Source: CBDFGN01 sp965247065
GTDB lineage: Bacteria; Bacteroidota; Bacteroidia; Cytophagales; Cyclobacteriaceae
Assembly: GCA_965247065.1 (NCBI GenBank)
Contig: CBDFGN010000006.1
Coordinates: 2,356,001-2,420,000, forward strand
Length of the DNA: 64,000 nucleotides
Direction: 5' to 3'
The stretch's first letter is position 1. Each line of letters opens with the position of its first letter. The notes below the pieces were generated by a model that saw nothing but the letters and a program-made list of their open reading frames with translations, was not told the origin of the DNA and ran no database searches. A program made the translations under genes and the position numbers. Positions 17,209 through 25,887 of this stretch are shown in pieces.

Positions 17209-18295
17209 CTAGAAGGGGGTAATTTCGCCGCAAATTGGGCGAGTTAAGGCCTCTTTTACGGTCACCGAGCTCGTCTCTCCCGCCAACAAAAACATAAGCT
17301 TTGTTACCGCAGCTTCTATGGTCATATCACTACCGCTAACTACTCCAATATCCTTCAATTTTTGACTGGTTGCATACCGCCCCTCCATCACTTTTCCGCC
17401 CACACATTGCGACACATTCAGTACAATGAGCTCACCATCTATGGCATCCCGAAGAGTATTGATGAACCACGGATCGGTCTGAGCATTTCCAGATCCATAG
17501 GTCCCCAAAATTAGACCCCGTAGCCCTTCGATTCTTAAAACGCCTTGTACAATCCTTTGATGAATATTTGGAAAAAGATGAAGAATTATGACGTTCTCGT
17601 CGAATCCGTTTTGGTACACCAGGTGAGCATTAGCATCATATTCACTGATGGCCTTCACTGATGGCCGAATGGTTGTAATCAATAGTAATTCCAGCACGAG
17701 CCAAGTAGGGATAGTTCTCCGATTCGAATGCCCCGAACTGGCTGCTTCGGATTTTCTTGGCCCGATTCCCGCGAAGAAGAAGTGAATTAAAGTAAATGCA
17801 TACTTCACCAATCATAGGAAGGCCTTCCTTCTTGGTAGAAGCAATTTCGATTGCCGTAAACAAATTTTCCCGAGCATCCGAACGCATGATCCCCAAGGGC
17901 AGCTGGGAGCCGGTCAGGATAACCGGTTTATTCAAGCCCCCCAACATATAACTCAATGCTGAGGCGGTATATGCCATGGTATCGGTGCCGTGAAGGATCA
18001 CAAAGCCGTCGTACTTTTGGTAATTGTCCTTTATGATAACTCCCAGTTCAGCCCAGTACTGTGGGTTCATATTGGAAGAGTCGATTGGCACCTCGAATGA
18101 AACTATGGTTATTCGAAGATCCAATTTCTTCAAGTTAGGGATGTAATCCTGGAGCTTGTGAAAATTGAATTGCACCAAGCTTCCAGCATCATTGTAAACC
18201 ATTCCTAATGTTCCACCGGTATAAATAAGGAGGATCGAAGTGCGGGATTGGTCAGCGGATTGGCGAGCTACCGTATCGATTATTTCATACTTCAT
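17209..18295 (-). pseudogene. ansA: type I asparaginase, broken by a 13-bp tandem duplication
   Basis: The first reading frame (18295-17642) contains the N-terminal asparaginase motifs IYTGGTLGM and LHGTDTMAYTASAL, then TGSQLPLG. It stops early at SAISEGHQ. The C-terminal part continues in another frame (GTYGSGNAQTDPWF, then VNVSQC-like VLNVSQC). At the junction the 13-mer TTCACTGATGGCC occurs twice in tandem (17641-17653 and 17654-17666). Removing one copy restores an uninterrupted 357-residue protein reading NHSAISEYDANAHL, the normal length for a cytoplasmic AnsA. The rest of the gene looks intact, so the event is recent, reversible by slippage, or an artefact. It overlaps the tatD gene by 11 bp. 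Confidence 0.9.
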
Positions 18296-19064
18296 TTGGG
18301 TCGGCGAACAGATTTAGAGCATTTTCAGTGGTAATCTGGGCGATAGTTTCAATGGAAACGTGCTTCAGATCGGCGAGTCTCTGCGCAATGACTGGAAGAT
18401 AGGATGGCTCATTTCTTTTCCCCCTGTACGGAACCGGGGCCAAGTACGGGCTATCGGTTTCTAACAAAAGGGAGGAATTGGGAATCTCCGGAATTACCCC
18501 CTCCAAACTGCCATTCTTGAAGGTTGAAACACCTCCAATTCCCAGGTAAAATCCCATCTCGGCTATCAAGGCTGCATCTTCGACGCTGCCACCGAAGCAA
18601 TGAAAAACTCCGCGAAGACCTTTTTTCTTTTTTTGCCGGATCAAATCGCAAGTGTCGTCAAAAGAACTTCTGGTGTGCACAACAATTGGCAGGTTCAATT
18701 CATGAGCCCAATCAATTTGAATGCTCAAAGCCTCCATTTGTTGATCCCGAAATTGAGTGTCCCAATAGAAATCAGATCCAATTTCCCCTACCGCTGCGAA
18801 TGATCTTTTGTGCAGCCAATACTCGACCAGCTTCAGTTGTTCCTCGAAATCCTCCTTAACCGAACCTGGATGCAACCCCATCATCGGAATGCATACATTC
18901 GGATATTGCGACTCCAGGAGAAGCATATCCTCAATGGTTGAACCATCAATATTGGGTAGGTAAATCTTGGTAACTCCCACTTCAAGACATCTTTCCACCA
19001 TTTGGCGGTGGTCCTCGACAAATTCGGTGAGATAAATATGAGCGTGAGTATCAATGAACTTCAT
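18285..19064 (-). CDS. TatD-family metal-dependent hydrolase
   Basis: A 259-residue TIM-barrel hydrolase. The start at ATG 19064 (MKFIDTHAHIYL) is supported by a GGAGGG ribosome-binding site and a 4-bp ATGA overlap with the upstream glycosyltransferase; the longer frame to 19121 lies inside that gene. Metal-binding residues are visible: the HxH in THAH (7 and 9), Glu in GEIGSDFYWD, His in VVHTRSSFDDT, His in GVFHCFGGS and Asp in LLLETDSPYLAPVPYRGKRN. Family members are Mg-dependent DNases or related hydrolases. The exact substrate is not known. Confidence 0.93.
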   Translation of the reverse strand: MKFIDTHAHIYLTEFVEDHRQMVERCLEVGVTKIYLPNIDGSTIEDMLLLESQYPNVCIPMMGLHPGSVKEDFEEQLKLVEYWLHKRSFAAVGEIGSDFYWDTQFRDQQMEALSIQIDWAHELNLPIVVHTRSSFDDTCDLIRQKKKKGLRGVFHCFGGSVEDAALIAEMGFYLGIGGVSTFKNGSLEGVIPEIPNSSLLLETDSPYLAPVPYRGKRNEPSYLPVIAQRLADLKHVSIETIAQITTENALNLFADPNEV

Positions 19065-20179
19065 ACCCTCCAAAATGAATATTTCCTGCCCTTCCAGTAA
19101 ACGGGACCCGGGATCAGACAATAAGTGGCTAATAAGAAACCACCCAGAAGGGAAATGGTTTGAAAGGTTAAATAGTCAAGCCAGCCAAGACGCAATCTCA
19201 GCCGGTTAAATATTTGAAATAAGAACAGCCCCTGTAAGACATAGTGGGTAGCGATCAAAGATATTGCCGAGAGCGGGTAGTAGAAATATGCAACTAACGC
19301 GGCTGGGAAAACCAGGGTATTTGTTATGAGCAGGATCAGGGGGAACCAATGGATCCGTATGGCCCCAAATGTCCATCGTTTCCTTTGATGAAGCCATGCG
19401 TTCACTCCAGTGGCGGGCTGCGTAAAACAGAGCGCTTCCGCGGTCATATCGATGACCAACCGGTACCCCTGCTTTTGAATGTATCGGAACATCTGAAAGT
19501 CCTCCGTTAGGGTCCGGGGTAGATTCTCCAATCCACCGGTGGCTTCATATGCCTCGCGGGTAATAGCCATGTTGTTGCCTAGAGCTGTCACCGGAAAACT
19601 TAAATGAGTAGCTACTTTTATCATCCCTTGGGCCAATAGCCAATCCAGGTTTTGTAAACGAGCAGCTAATCGTCCACCGGATACAGCTGTTGCACCGATG
19701 CATATACCGTCCTCCCGTGTCAACTTGGAAGATACAGATGACGCCCAAAGTGGTGAGTGGGTCATGTCGGCGTCAGTTATGCAAAAGACATCAGTGGTAG
19801 CCTTTTTAGTTAATTGCGCAATTACGTTTCCTTTACCTCGGGCATTGCCAATTGTCTTTCGAATAGGGTACAGATCAAGGTTATTTTGGGAACGGATCCT
19901 TTCTTCTAAGATGTCCAATGTTAAGTCCGAGGAATTGTCATCCCCAACCAGGATTTCCATTTTACCCGGAGGGTATTCCTGAGTCAAAAGGCTATCCAAA
20001 CAGCTTGCGATGTTGCTATCTTCATCCCTGGTGGCAACCAGCACCGAAATAGAATCATTTCCAGTCTGGGAAGCCTTTCCCTTTAACAAGCTGCCAAGAT
20101 AAAAAACGATGTTAAGGATCCCGTCGGTTACAACGGCCAGGATCAATATCGTCAAACCAAACGTACTAATTCCGATCAT
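19061..20179 (-). CDS. family 2 glycosyltransferase, membrane-anchored
   Basis: A 372-residue GT-A enzyme. An N-terminal membrane helix (about 5-30) precedes the catalytic domain: SVLVATRDEDSNIASCLDSL, the metal site DAD in CITDADMTH, TEDFQMFRYIQ (ED motif) and the product-binding QxxRW as HQRKRW. Two or three C-terminal helices follow (about 275-355). This layout is that of processive or lipid-linked GT2 enzymes. It overlaps the polysaccharide deacetylase gene upstream by 4 bp and tatD downstream by 4 bp, so the three are translationally coupled. Together with the deacetylase it probably makes or modifies a surface glycan; the sugar is unknown. Confidence 0.88.
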   Translation of the reverse strand: MIGISTFGLTILILAVVTDGILNIVFYLGSLLKGKASQTGNDSISVLVATRDEDSNIASCLDSLLTQEYPPGKMEILVGDDNSSDLTLDILEERIRSQNNLDLYPIRKTIGNARGKGNVIAQLTKKATTDVFCITDADMTHSPLWASSVSSKLTREDGICIGATAVSGGRLAARLQNLDWLLAQGMIKVATHLSFPVTALGNNMAITREAYEATGGLENLPRTLTEDFQMFRYIQKQGYRLVIDMTAEALCFTQPATGVNAWLHQRKRWTFGAIRIHWFPLILLITNTLVFPAALVAYFYYPLSAISLIATHYVLQGLFLFQIFNRLRLRLGWLDYLTFQTISLLGGFLLATYCLIPGPVYWKGRKYSFWRV

Positions 20180-20796
20180 AACGCAGGAAACTGGAAGCCT
20201 TGTTTCTTGAAATGATCGAGATATCTGGGTAGAACGAATTCCAGATTCTGCCAGGATTTTTGGCTATCATGGAATATCACAATGGAGCCAGGCCGGGTAA
20301 GGCGGATGGAATTTTCAAGGCATTTTTGCGGGGGAAATGTCCTATCGAAATCCCCCGTCAAGAGGTCCCACATAACGATACGGTACTCCCCTTTGAGCAG
20401 CCGTATTTGGCTGCGCTTAATACGACTATATGGAGGCCTGAACATAGGTTTCTGATGGCCAAGCATTAGGAGTTGCTGGCACTTTGAAATATTCTCCAGG
20501 TACGTATCGTTAGCAGTTTTCCAACCGTTCAAATGGTTATGGGTATGGTTGCCCCACGAGTGGCCATTTTCTACCAATCGCGCATAGAGGTCTGGATTCT
20601 GGGATACGTTCTCCCCGACACAGAAAAAGGTCGCCTTGGCATCGAACTGACTCAGTGCCTCCAGAACAAATGAGGTGGTTCGGGGTACTGGACCGTCATC
20701 GAAAGTCAAATAAATTTGCCGCTTTTCGCCGTAGTGGTCCCAGATCAATCCAGGATACAGAAGCTTAAGCCAACCCGGTGTTTTATGGATATACAT
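20176..20796 (-). CDS. polysaccharide deacetylase (NodB/CE4)
   Basis: A 206-residue NodB-homology enzyme. The catalytic and metal motif 1 reads YLTFDDGPVP (Asp-Asp pair). Motif 2, SWGNHTHNHLNGW, carries the two metal His. RPPYSRIKRS is motif 3, and SIVIFHDSQKSW near the end carries the last His. These enzymes remove N- or O-acetyl groups from chitin-like, PNAG or peptidoglycan sugars. No clear signal peptide is visible; the protein starts MYIHKTPGWLKLLYPG, so its location is uncertain. It is the first gene of a coupled set with the GT2 and tatD. Confidence 0.92.
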   Translation of the reverse strand: MYIHKTPGWLKLLYPGLIWDHYGEKRQIYLTFDDGPVPRTTSFVLEALSQFDAKATFFCVGENVSQNPDLYARLVENGHSWGNHTHNHLNGWKTANDTYLENISKCQQLLMLGHQKPMFRPPYSRIKRSQIRLLKGEYRIVMWDLLTGDFDRTFPPQKCLENSIRLTRPGSIVIFHDSQKSWQNLEFVLPRYLDHFKKQGFQFPAL

Positions 20797-20820
20797 CCGC
20801 CTCCCGCCAATCGCTCCAAT

Positions 20821-22068
20821 CTAGGGTTCCACCTTACAAGACAGGATAGTGATATCATCCTTATAAGCTGTGTCTCCTTTGAAACGCTCAACTTCTTCTA
20901 GCAGCTCTTTATGGATCGTGCGAATATCTTTTCGACTATTATGGATCAGGAAATCCTTTACCCTGTCAAGACCAAATTCTTCGCCTTTTTCATTTTCCGT
21001 TTCAGTGAGTCCATCGGTAAACGAAAAGTAAAGGAACCGATTCAGATCGGTTAGAAAGCCCTCGTTTACAAACGGAAGGGGGTGAAAAATTCCGAGAACC
21101 GTGGTCCCCTCTTCCAGCATGGTTATATTTTGATTTCCATCTATTAAAATGGGTGGATTGTGACCGGCATTCATATAGATCAGTGTCCTAAGTTGATGAT
21201 CGTAAATGGCGGCAAAAAAAGTAATAAAGTTTTCCCCTTTGGCATTCTCCAGGATTTGATAGTTCAGTTCCTGAATGATCTCCGTGAGGTTGGGAGTCTT
21301 TCTAACCAACGTTCTCAAGGATGCTTGGAAGTTCGACATTAAAATTGCGGCAGGCACTCCTTTTCCTGAGACATCAGCAATGCAAATCAGAAACTGGTTC
21401 TTGTTAATAGGTATGTAATCATAATAATCACCGCCAACGGACTGGTGAGGAAGATAACTGGCCTCGATTTTGAGCCGTATTCCATATGGTAAATCCCCCG
21501 GGAACAGAAATTTTTGAACATCCCTGGCTATTTCTAACTCCTTGCGCAGAGCCTCCTCCCGCAATTGCCGCCGGGCCAATTTCTTGTTCTCGATCGCCAC
21601 AATTATGATGTTGCTCAGTGCCCTCAAGAAAGTTATGGTTGACAATGACGATTCCTCGTCTTTACGGGTCTTTATACCCTTGGCAAAAACAAAGGCCAGG
21701 ATTGTTTCCTTATGAAGCACAGGGATCACCGTACTGAACTCGTCAAATGAATCCCCGGCCTTTTCAAAATGGGTCGGTTCATTGAATGACAAAAAGCGAG
21801 GATGGAGCGGCACTTGCCGAAATTCGGTTTTCGTGCCAAAATTCACCTGGCATACCCAATCCTCCCCAAGCACGTAAAGAGCAATTCTCCCAATATTAAG
21901 ATTAGCCCTTAAGGTGAAATCGTAGATTTTATAGAGCGCCTTCTCCGATAGATTGTTGTTTATTGCCTGGGTGACCTCAAGTAGAGCGTCCAACTCGAGT
22001 TCCTTGATCTTAAACATCTTTTTTAAGCTCTTTTCCGCCACTGCTTGGGGTGTATCCTCTTGGGGCAA
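20821..22068 (-). CDS. GAF-PP2C (SpoIIE/RsbU-type) Ser/Thr phosphatase
   Basis: A 415-residue protein. The N-terminal part has a helical segment and a GAF-like sensor domain (about 25-170). The C-terminal half (about 200-413) is a PP2C/SpoIIE phosphatase: the metal-site motif GGDYYDY, then IADVSGKGVPAAILMS, MNAGHNPPILIDG, and FTDGLTET followed by KDDITILSC. In the RsbU/SpoIIE group such enzymes dephosphorylate an anti-sigma-antagonist protein to release a sigma factor. No anti-sigma or antagonist gene is adjacent, so the target is unknown. It lies 24 bp upstream of the deacetylase gene. Confidence 0.92.
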   Translation of the reverse strand: MPQEDTPQAVAEKSLKKMFKIKELELDALLEVTQAINNNLSEKALYKIYDFTLRANLNIGRIALYVLGEDWVCQVNFGTKTEFRQVPLHPRFLSFNEPTHFEKAGDSFDEFSTVIPVLHKETILAFVFAKGIKTRKDEESSLSTITFLRALSNIIIVAIENKKLARRQLREEALRKELEIARDVQKFLFPGDLPYGIRLKIEASYLPHQSVGGDYYDYIPINKNQFLICIADVSGKGVPAAILMSNFQASLRTLVRKTPNLTEIIQELNYQILENAKGENFITFFAAIYDHQLRTLIYMNAGHNPPILIDGNQNITMLEEGTTVLGIFHPLPFVNEGFLTDLNRFLYFSFTDGLTETENEKGEEFGLDRVKDFLIHNSRKDIRTIHKELLEEVERFKGDTAYKDDITILSCKVEP

Positions 22069-22113
22069 GTTAGAAATATTCTATAAAACTAAACTACGAA
22101 AAAGGGGCGTGCA

Positions 22114-23298
22114 TTACTTCTCCGGATACGAAACTGTCGGTCTTTCGGAAGGCTCATCAACCTCGTGGCTAAATTCTCTACCTTTCCCAATGAATTTGCT
22201 GAGTTGGGAATATGTGCCGAAAAACAAAGCATAAAAGGGATATATCAATTCAGACAAAAGGAAGTGACCCAAAAGTAACCGTTGCCGTAGCATTCGGGTC
22301 ACTTTTTTCAAAAACAAATAGTCGATCAGGAGCTTTGCAAATACAATTGCGAAAATCGCCAAATTTCCGCCGAATATTACTATCCAGCCAAGGGAAAGAG
22401 TTAAGAGAAAATAAAATCCGAAAACAAAAATCCCCAGCGCCCTTAAATTGAAGCTGGAGGTATGCTTCCATTTACCAGCCCAACGAACTCGTTGTTGGAT
22501 AAACTCTTGCAATCCTTTGCTAGTCTCGGTGGTCACTACAGAATCTTGACAAAAGTTGAAAGCGGCCGCGTCGGGGGTGGTTTTGGTAATCTTTTGAAGA
22601 AGGATCTGATCATCACCGGATATTATTTGCTCAAAACCCTGGAAGCCACAAACCGTTTGAAAGGTCCTGGACCTAAAGGCCATGTTAGCCCCATTGCATA
22701 TGGTCGGGAAACCCTGATCTAACGTGCTGGCTCCCACCCCAATCAGAGAGGCAAATTCAAGGCTTTGAAATCGGCTCCACCAGCCGGCCTTGGCCATCAT
22801 ACGAACCGGTCCGGAAACAAAATCTATGTCGGATCGCGCAAAATAAGAAGCGAAACTGCTAATCCAGTTAGGAGATACCCGGCAGTCACCATCGGTACAC
22901 ATAATCCATTTCCCGGTCGCCAAATCAGCACCCTTAGTGATCGCCATCTTCTTGGTGGATCCCCTAAAGCCGGATTTAATGGGCAAAGAGACCAGGCGCA
23001 AAGGATAAGGAGCTTTTTCCTGGTAACGTTCAACAAGATCCCGAGTAGAGTCATGGGAATTATCGTCCAGTACTATTACCTCGAAAGCATCCCTGGAATA
23101 TGACTGGCGGGCGAGGTCCTTAAGTAAGAACAAGATACCCGTCTCCTCGTTACGTGCTGGGATCAACACAGTAATCTCAACGGATGGTAGATTGTTCTCC
23201 ACACTGTGCCGAAGCCTTGGTTTGGGCCATTTCAACCAAAACCAGCCAAAAACTAAAACATATGTAGAAGTCACCACTATGAGAATGGATTCAATCAT
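22114..23298 (-). CDS. family 2 glycosyltransferase (second)
   Basis: A 394-residue GT2 enzyme. It has an N-terminal helix (about 4-20) and a catalytic domain with EITVLIPARNEETGILFLL, VIVLDDNSHDSTRDLV, DGD in CTDGDCRVSP, and the QxxRW motif as QQRVRW. C-terminal helices run to about 370 and a short charged tail follows. It shares the overall design of the GT2 downstream (19061) but is clearly diverged, so it is a paralogue rather than a recent copy. It belongs to the same minus-strand run, 45 bp before the PP2C gene. Sugar donor and acceptor are not readable from the sequence. Confidence 0.87.
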   Translation of the reverse strand: MIESILIVVTSTYVLVFGWFWLKWPKPRLRHSVENNLPSVEITVLIPARNEETGILFLLKDLARQSYSRDAFEVIVLDDNSHDSTRDLVERYQEKAPYPLRLVSLPIKSGFRGSTKKMAITKGADLATGKWIMCTDGDCRVSPNWISSFASYFARSDIDFVSGPVRMMAKAGWWSRFQSLEFASLIGVGASTLDQGFPTICNGANMAFRSRTFQTVCGFQGFEQIISGDDQILLQKITKTTPDAAAFNFCQDSVVTTETSKGLQEFIQQRVRWAGKWKHTSSFNLRALGIFVFGFYFLLTLSLGWIVIFGGNLAIFAIVFAKLLIDYLFLKKVTRMLRQRLLLGHFLLSELIYPFYALFFGTYSQLSKFIGKGREFSHEVDEPSERPTVSYPEK

Positions 23299-23365
23299 AG
23301 GAAGCGATTTCGGAACCCCTCAAATCAGCTTTTAATCTCGGATTCTTAGGGTTAACTTGCATAGG

Positions 23366-23914
23366 ATGCCCGTTAAGGAAAAAATCATTTTGGGAGTAGA
23401 TCCCGGCACTAATATTATGGGTTATGGTATTCTGCGAGCAGGCCACGTCAACCTTGGCCTGGTACAATATGGAGTCATCCATCTGAATAAATATACGAAC
23501 CATGGCCACAAGCTGAAGAAAATCTATGATAGGGTGCTCAACCTAATCGAAGAGTACCATCCTGATGAGATGGCATTGGAGGCCCCTTTCTATGGCAAGA
23601 ACATCCAATCTACCCTGAAGTTGGGACGGGCTCAAGGGGTGGCGATGGCAGCGGCTCTGGCCCGCGAAATCCCTATTACCGAATACGCCCCAAAAAAAAT
23701 AAAGCAATCAGTGACCGGAAATGGCAACGCCTCAAAAGAACAGGTAGCCAGTATGTTGAAGAACCTGCTTAATTTCAGCGATGCCCCCAAGCTGCTGGAT
23801 GCTACCGACGCCCTGGCGGTAGCTGTTTGCCATCACTTCCAAAACGGATCTACGATTTCTAGATCGAAGAGCTGGAAATCGTTTCTGGCGGAAAATCCAG
23901 GGAGGATAAAATAG
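23366..23914 (+). CDS. ruvC: Holliday-junction resolvase RuvC
   Basis: A 182-residue RNase-H-fold nuclease that cuts Holliday junctions during recombination. I use ATG 23366 (MPVKEKIILGVDPGTN) rather than the TTG nine bases upstream. Catalytic acids are visible: Asp in GVDPGTN, Glu in MALEAPFYGKN and the C-terminal Asp pair in LLDATDALAVAVCHH. The family substrate-contact motif YAPKKIKQSVTGNGNASKEQ is present. It stands opposite the GT2 gene with a divergent gap of 67 bp. Its stop codon directly abuts the stop of the convergent HIT gene. Confidence 0.96.
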   Translation: MPVKEKIILGVDPGTNIMGYGILRAGHVNLGLVQYGVIHLNKYTNHGHKLKKIYDRVLNLIEEYHPDEMALEAPFYGKNIQSTLKLGRAQGVAMAAALAREIPITEYAPKKIKQSVTGNGNASKEQVASMLKNLLNFSDAPKLLDATDALAVAVCHHFQNGSTISRSKSWKSFLAENPGRIK

Positions 23915-24313
23915 CTACTCGATCAGGTATCCCTTTATTCTTTCGGCCGTGGCGGCAAGATCACCCGGGCTTGGACTTAACTTAGGCCGGCTAAAATTAA
24001 TATCATCCATGCTGTTTAATGGGACCAGGTGAACATGGGTATGTGGCACCTCCAATCCGATCACAGCGGTCCCGATCCTCACACAGGGAACAGCTTGTTC
24101 GAGTGCACGTGCAACTTTTTTACAAAACAGGTGCAGACCAGAGTAAGTCAAATCATCCAGGTCAAAAATGTAATCGACTTCAGTTTTGGGAATTACCAGG
24201 CAATGACCCTCTACTAAAGGATTGGTGTCCAGGAAAGCAAAATAGTTATCATCCTCTGCTATAATGTGTGAGGGAATTTCCCGATTGATGATTTTGGTAA
24301 AGATGCTTCCCAT
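23915..24313 (-). CDS. HIT-family nucleotide hydrolase
   Basis: A 132-residue histidine-triad protein. The active-site triad is seen as HTHVHLVPL near residue 95, and the N-terminal part reads IFTKIINREIPSHIIAEDDN. HIT proteins of this class hydrolyse AMP-lysine-type or dinucleoside polyphosphate substrates. It starts 1 bp after the greA stop, so it shares greA's transcript. This pairing is common in Bacteroidota. Confidence 0.94.
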   Translation of the reverse strand: MGSIFTKIINREIPSHIIAEDDNYFAFLDTNPLVEGHCLVIPKTEVDYIFDLDDLTYSGLHLFCKKVARALEQAVPCVRIGTAVIGLEVPHTHVHLVPLNSMDDINFSRPKLSPSPGDLAATAERIKGYLIE

Positions 24314-24314
24314 G

Positions 24315-24788
24315 CTAAATGCTGATGTCGAGAATCTCGAATTGCATCCGGCCCGCTGGAGCTTCCACGACTGCGGTGTCCCCTGGTTTCTTACCCACCA
24401 GTCCCTGACCGATTGGGGACTTAATTGAGATTTTGTTCTGTTTCAAATCCGCTTCCTCCTCTGCAACCAAGGTATAGGTAACCTCCATACCATTCTTTTT
24501 GTTCTTGATCTTTACTTTAGATAATATAGCTACCTGCGAAGTACCCAATTTGGATTCATCAATGACTCTTACGTTTCCGACCAACTCCTCCAGCTTGGCG
24601 ATCTTTAGCTCCAGCAGCCCCTGGGCATCTTTGGCCGCGTCATATTCGGCATTCTCGCTCAAATCACCCTTATCACGAGCATCAGCTATTTGCCGTGCAA
24701 TAGACGCCCGGCCCTTTCCTTTTAGTTCTATTAACTCCTCGGTTAACCGATCAAGTCCCTCCGCGGTGTAGTAATTGACTTTCGACAT
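24315..24788 (-). CDS. greA: transcription elongation factor GreA
   Basis: A 157-residue GreA. The start at ATG 24788 (MSKVNYYTAEGLDRL) follows family alignment; the upstream in-frame extension to 24851 covers a non-coding leader. The N-terminal coiled coil (about 1-75) contains IADARDKGDLSENAEYDAAK, whose Asp-x-x-Glu tip rescues backtracked RNA polymerase. The C-terminal FKBP-like domain includes ISIKSPIGQGLVGKKPGD. Co-transcribed with the HIT gene. Its leader carries a hairpin and T-run (see the separate entry). Confidence 0.96.
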   Translation of the reverse strand: MSKVNYYTAEGLDRLTEELIELKGKGRASIARQIADARDKGDLSENAEYDAAKDAQGLLELKIAKLEELVGNVRVIDESKLGTSQVAILSKVKIKNKKNGMEVTYTLVAEEEADLKQNKISIKSPIGQGLVGKKPGDTAVVEAPAGRMQFEILDISI

Positions 24789-24808
24789 ACTTCTTGATAT
24801 TTGACTAT

Positions 24809-24844
24809 AAAAAACGAATAACGGCCTCAAATAATGAAGCCGTT
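24809..24844 (-). terminator. terminator-like hairpin in the greA leader
   Basis: On the minus strand AACGGCTTC (24844-24836) pairs with GAGGCCGTT (24828-24820) with one G-T pair. It is followed 5 bases later by TTTTTT (24814-24809) and then the greA ATG at 24788. It could be a second terminator for the upstream pentapeptide gene or an attenuator in the greA leader; the sequence does not decide. Confidence 0.55.
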
Positions 24845-24865
24845 TCAGCAAACCTTGTACAAATG

Positions 24866-24892
24866 AAAAAGCCTGAATGTTTTGCTCAGGCT
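24866..24892 (-). terminator. intrinsic terminator of the pentapeptide gene
   Basis: A perfect 7-bp stem AGCCTGA/TCAGGCT (24892-24886 with 24876-24870) has a 9-base loop. It is followed on the minus strand by TTTTT (24870-24866). It lies 54 bp after the stop codon at 24947 and ends the rsmA-mgtE-dehydrogenase-pentapeptide run. Confidence 0.75.
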
Positions 24893-24946
24893 GACTACAA
24901 AAATAGGGATAATATCTTATTCAGTCAAATCCCGGAGGCTTTCCCT

Positions 24947-25840
24947 CTATTTGCCAACCAATTCGGGCACCAATCCTTGAACCCGCTCCTGCAATTCCGG
25001 ATCGAATTTGGCTAAATACAGGGTCCGGGCTTTGGACAACTGCTCCATAGTCAAACCCGTACAATTCCTTAAGTCTGCCTTATATAGATTGGCCTCTTCG
25101 AAATCGGCCCCCATCAAAAACGCTCCATTCAAATTGGTTTCCATCAATTTCGCGTTTCGGAAATTTGTTTTGATAAGAAAAGCGTTTTGAAAATCTGCTT
25201 TGATAAGGAAGGAATCCTTGAAGTTTGCGCCACTGGCATAGGCCCCACGCAGGGAAGCCTGATTTAGATTCGCGTTTTCAAAATTGGTTTGATTTAATCG
25301 GGAAGAATTCAAGTCGCTTTCAATGAGGAAGGAACCATTGAGATTGGCGGAATTCAGGTTGGACCCTGAAAGACAGGTGTAGTTCAAATTTGTCTTAGGC
25401 AAAAAACACTCGACCAGGTTGAGGTTGTGGATCTTATTACGATTCAGCCTTTTAAGATTACCCACGATTCTAAATGCGGCTTCCTCCGATTTCCACAATC
25501 GAAAGTCATCGATCTCATCTTTGTAGGTCTTTATCCGTTGCCTCTTCTCTCCATTCTTATTAAGCCAGAAAATAAGTATACCGATGATCAAAATATCGAA
25601 CAGCATACCATGGGCCTCTATGAGCAGTTCGCCGTAGTAGCTGCGAAAATCTCTCAAATAATAAGGGAAGCTCAGGAATACAACTAAGTTGGTGAGAACG
25701 ATCAACACAAAGAATGATGTAAGGATCGGATTCTCGAGAACAGAATGAAAATAAGTAAATGCTCGCTGGTTGAACTTTCTGATCGTCTTCTCTATCATGC
25801 CCCAACAAATTTGATTTAATATGCTTGGATGGAGCGGCAT
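24947..25840 (-). CDS. membrane-anchored pentapeptide-repeat protein
   Basis: A 297-residue protein (283 if it starts at the ATG at 25798, MIEKTIRKFNQRAF; neither start has a clear ribosome-binding site). Two membrane helices lie near the N-terminus (about 38-60 and 77-95, containing SFFVLIVLTNLVVFLSFPYY and MLFDILIIGILIFWL). A charged linker follows, then about 22 pentapeptide-type units (A/N)(D/N)LXX from residue 145 to 270, for example NLNSANLNGSFLI and ANFKDSFLIKADF. Such repeats fold into a right-handed beta-helix. Some family members mimic DNA and protect gyrase, others are structural; membrane anchoring argues for the second. Function unknown. Confidence 0.85.
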   Translation of the reverse strand: MPLHPSILNQICWGMIEKTIRKFNQRAFTYFHSVLENPILTSFFVLIVLTNLVVFLSFPYYLRDFRSYYGELLIEAHGMLFDILIIGILIFWLNKNGEKRQRIKTYKDEIDDFRLWKSEEAAFRIVGNLKRLNRNKIHNLNLVECFLPKTNLNYTCLSGSNLNSANLNGSFLIESDLNSSRLNQTNFENANLNQASLRGAYASGANFKDSFLIKADFQNAFLIKTNFRNAKLMETNLNGAFLMGADFEEANLYKADLRNCTGLTMEQLSKARTLYLAKFDPELQERVQGLVPELVGK

Positions 25841-25887
25841 TTGGTTGAGTAATAGTCACCAAATACTTACATCAGTAATTGTTTCAA

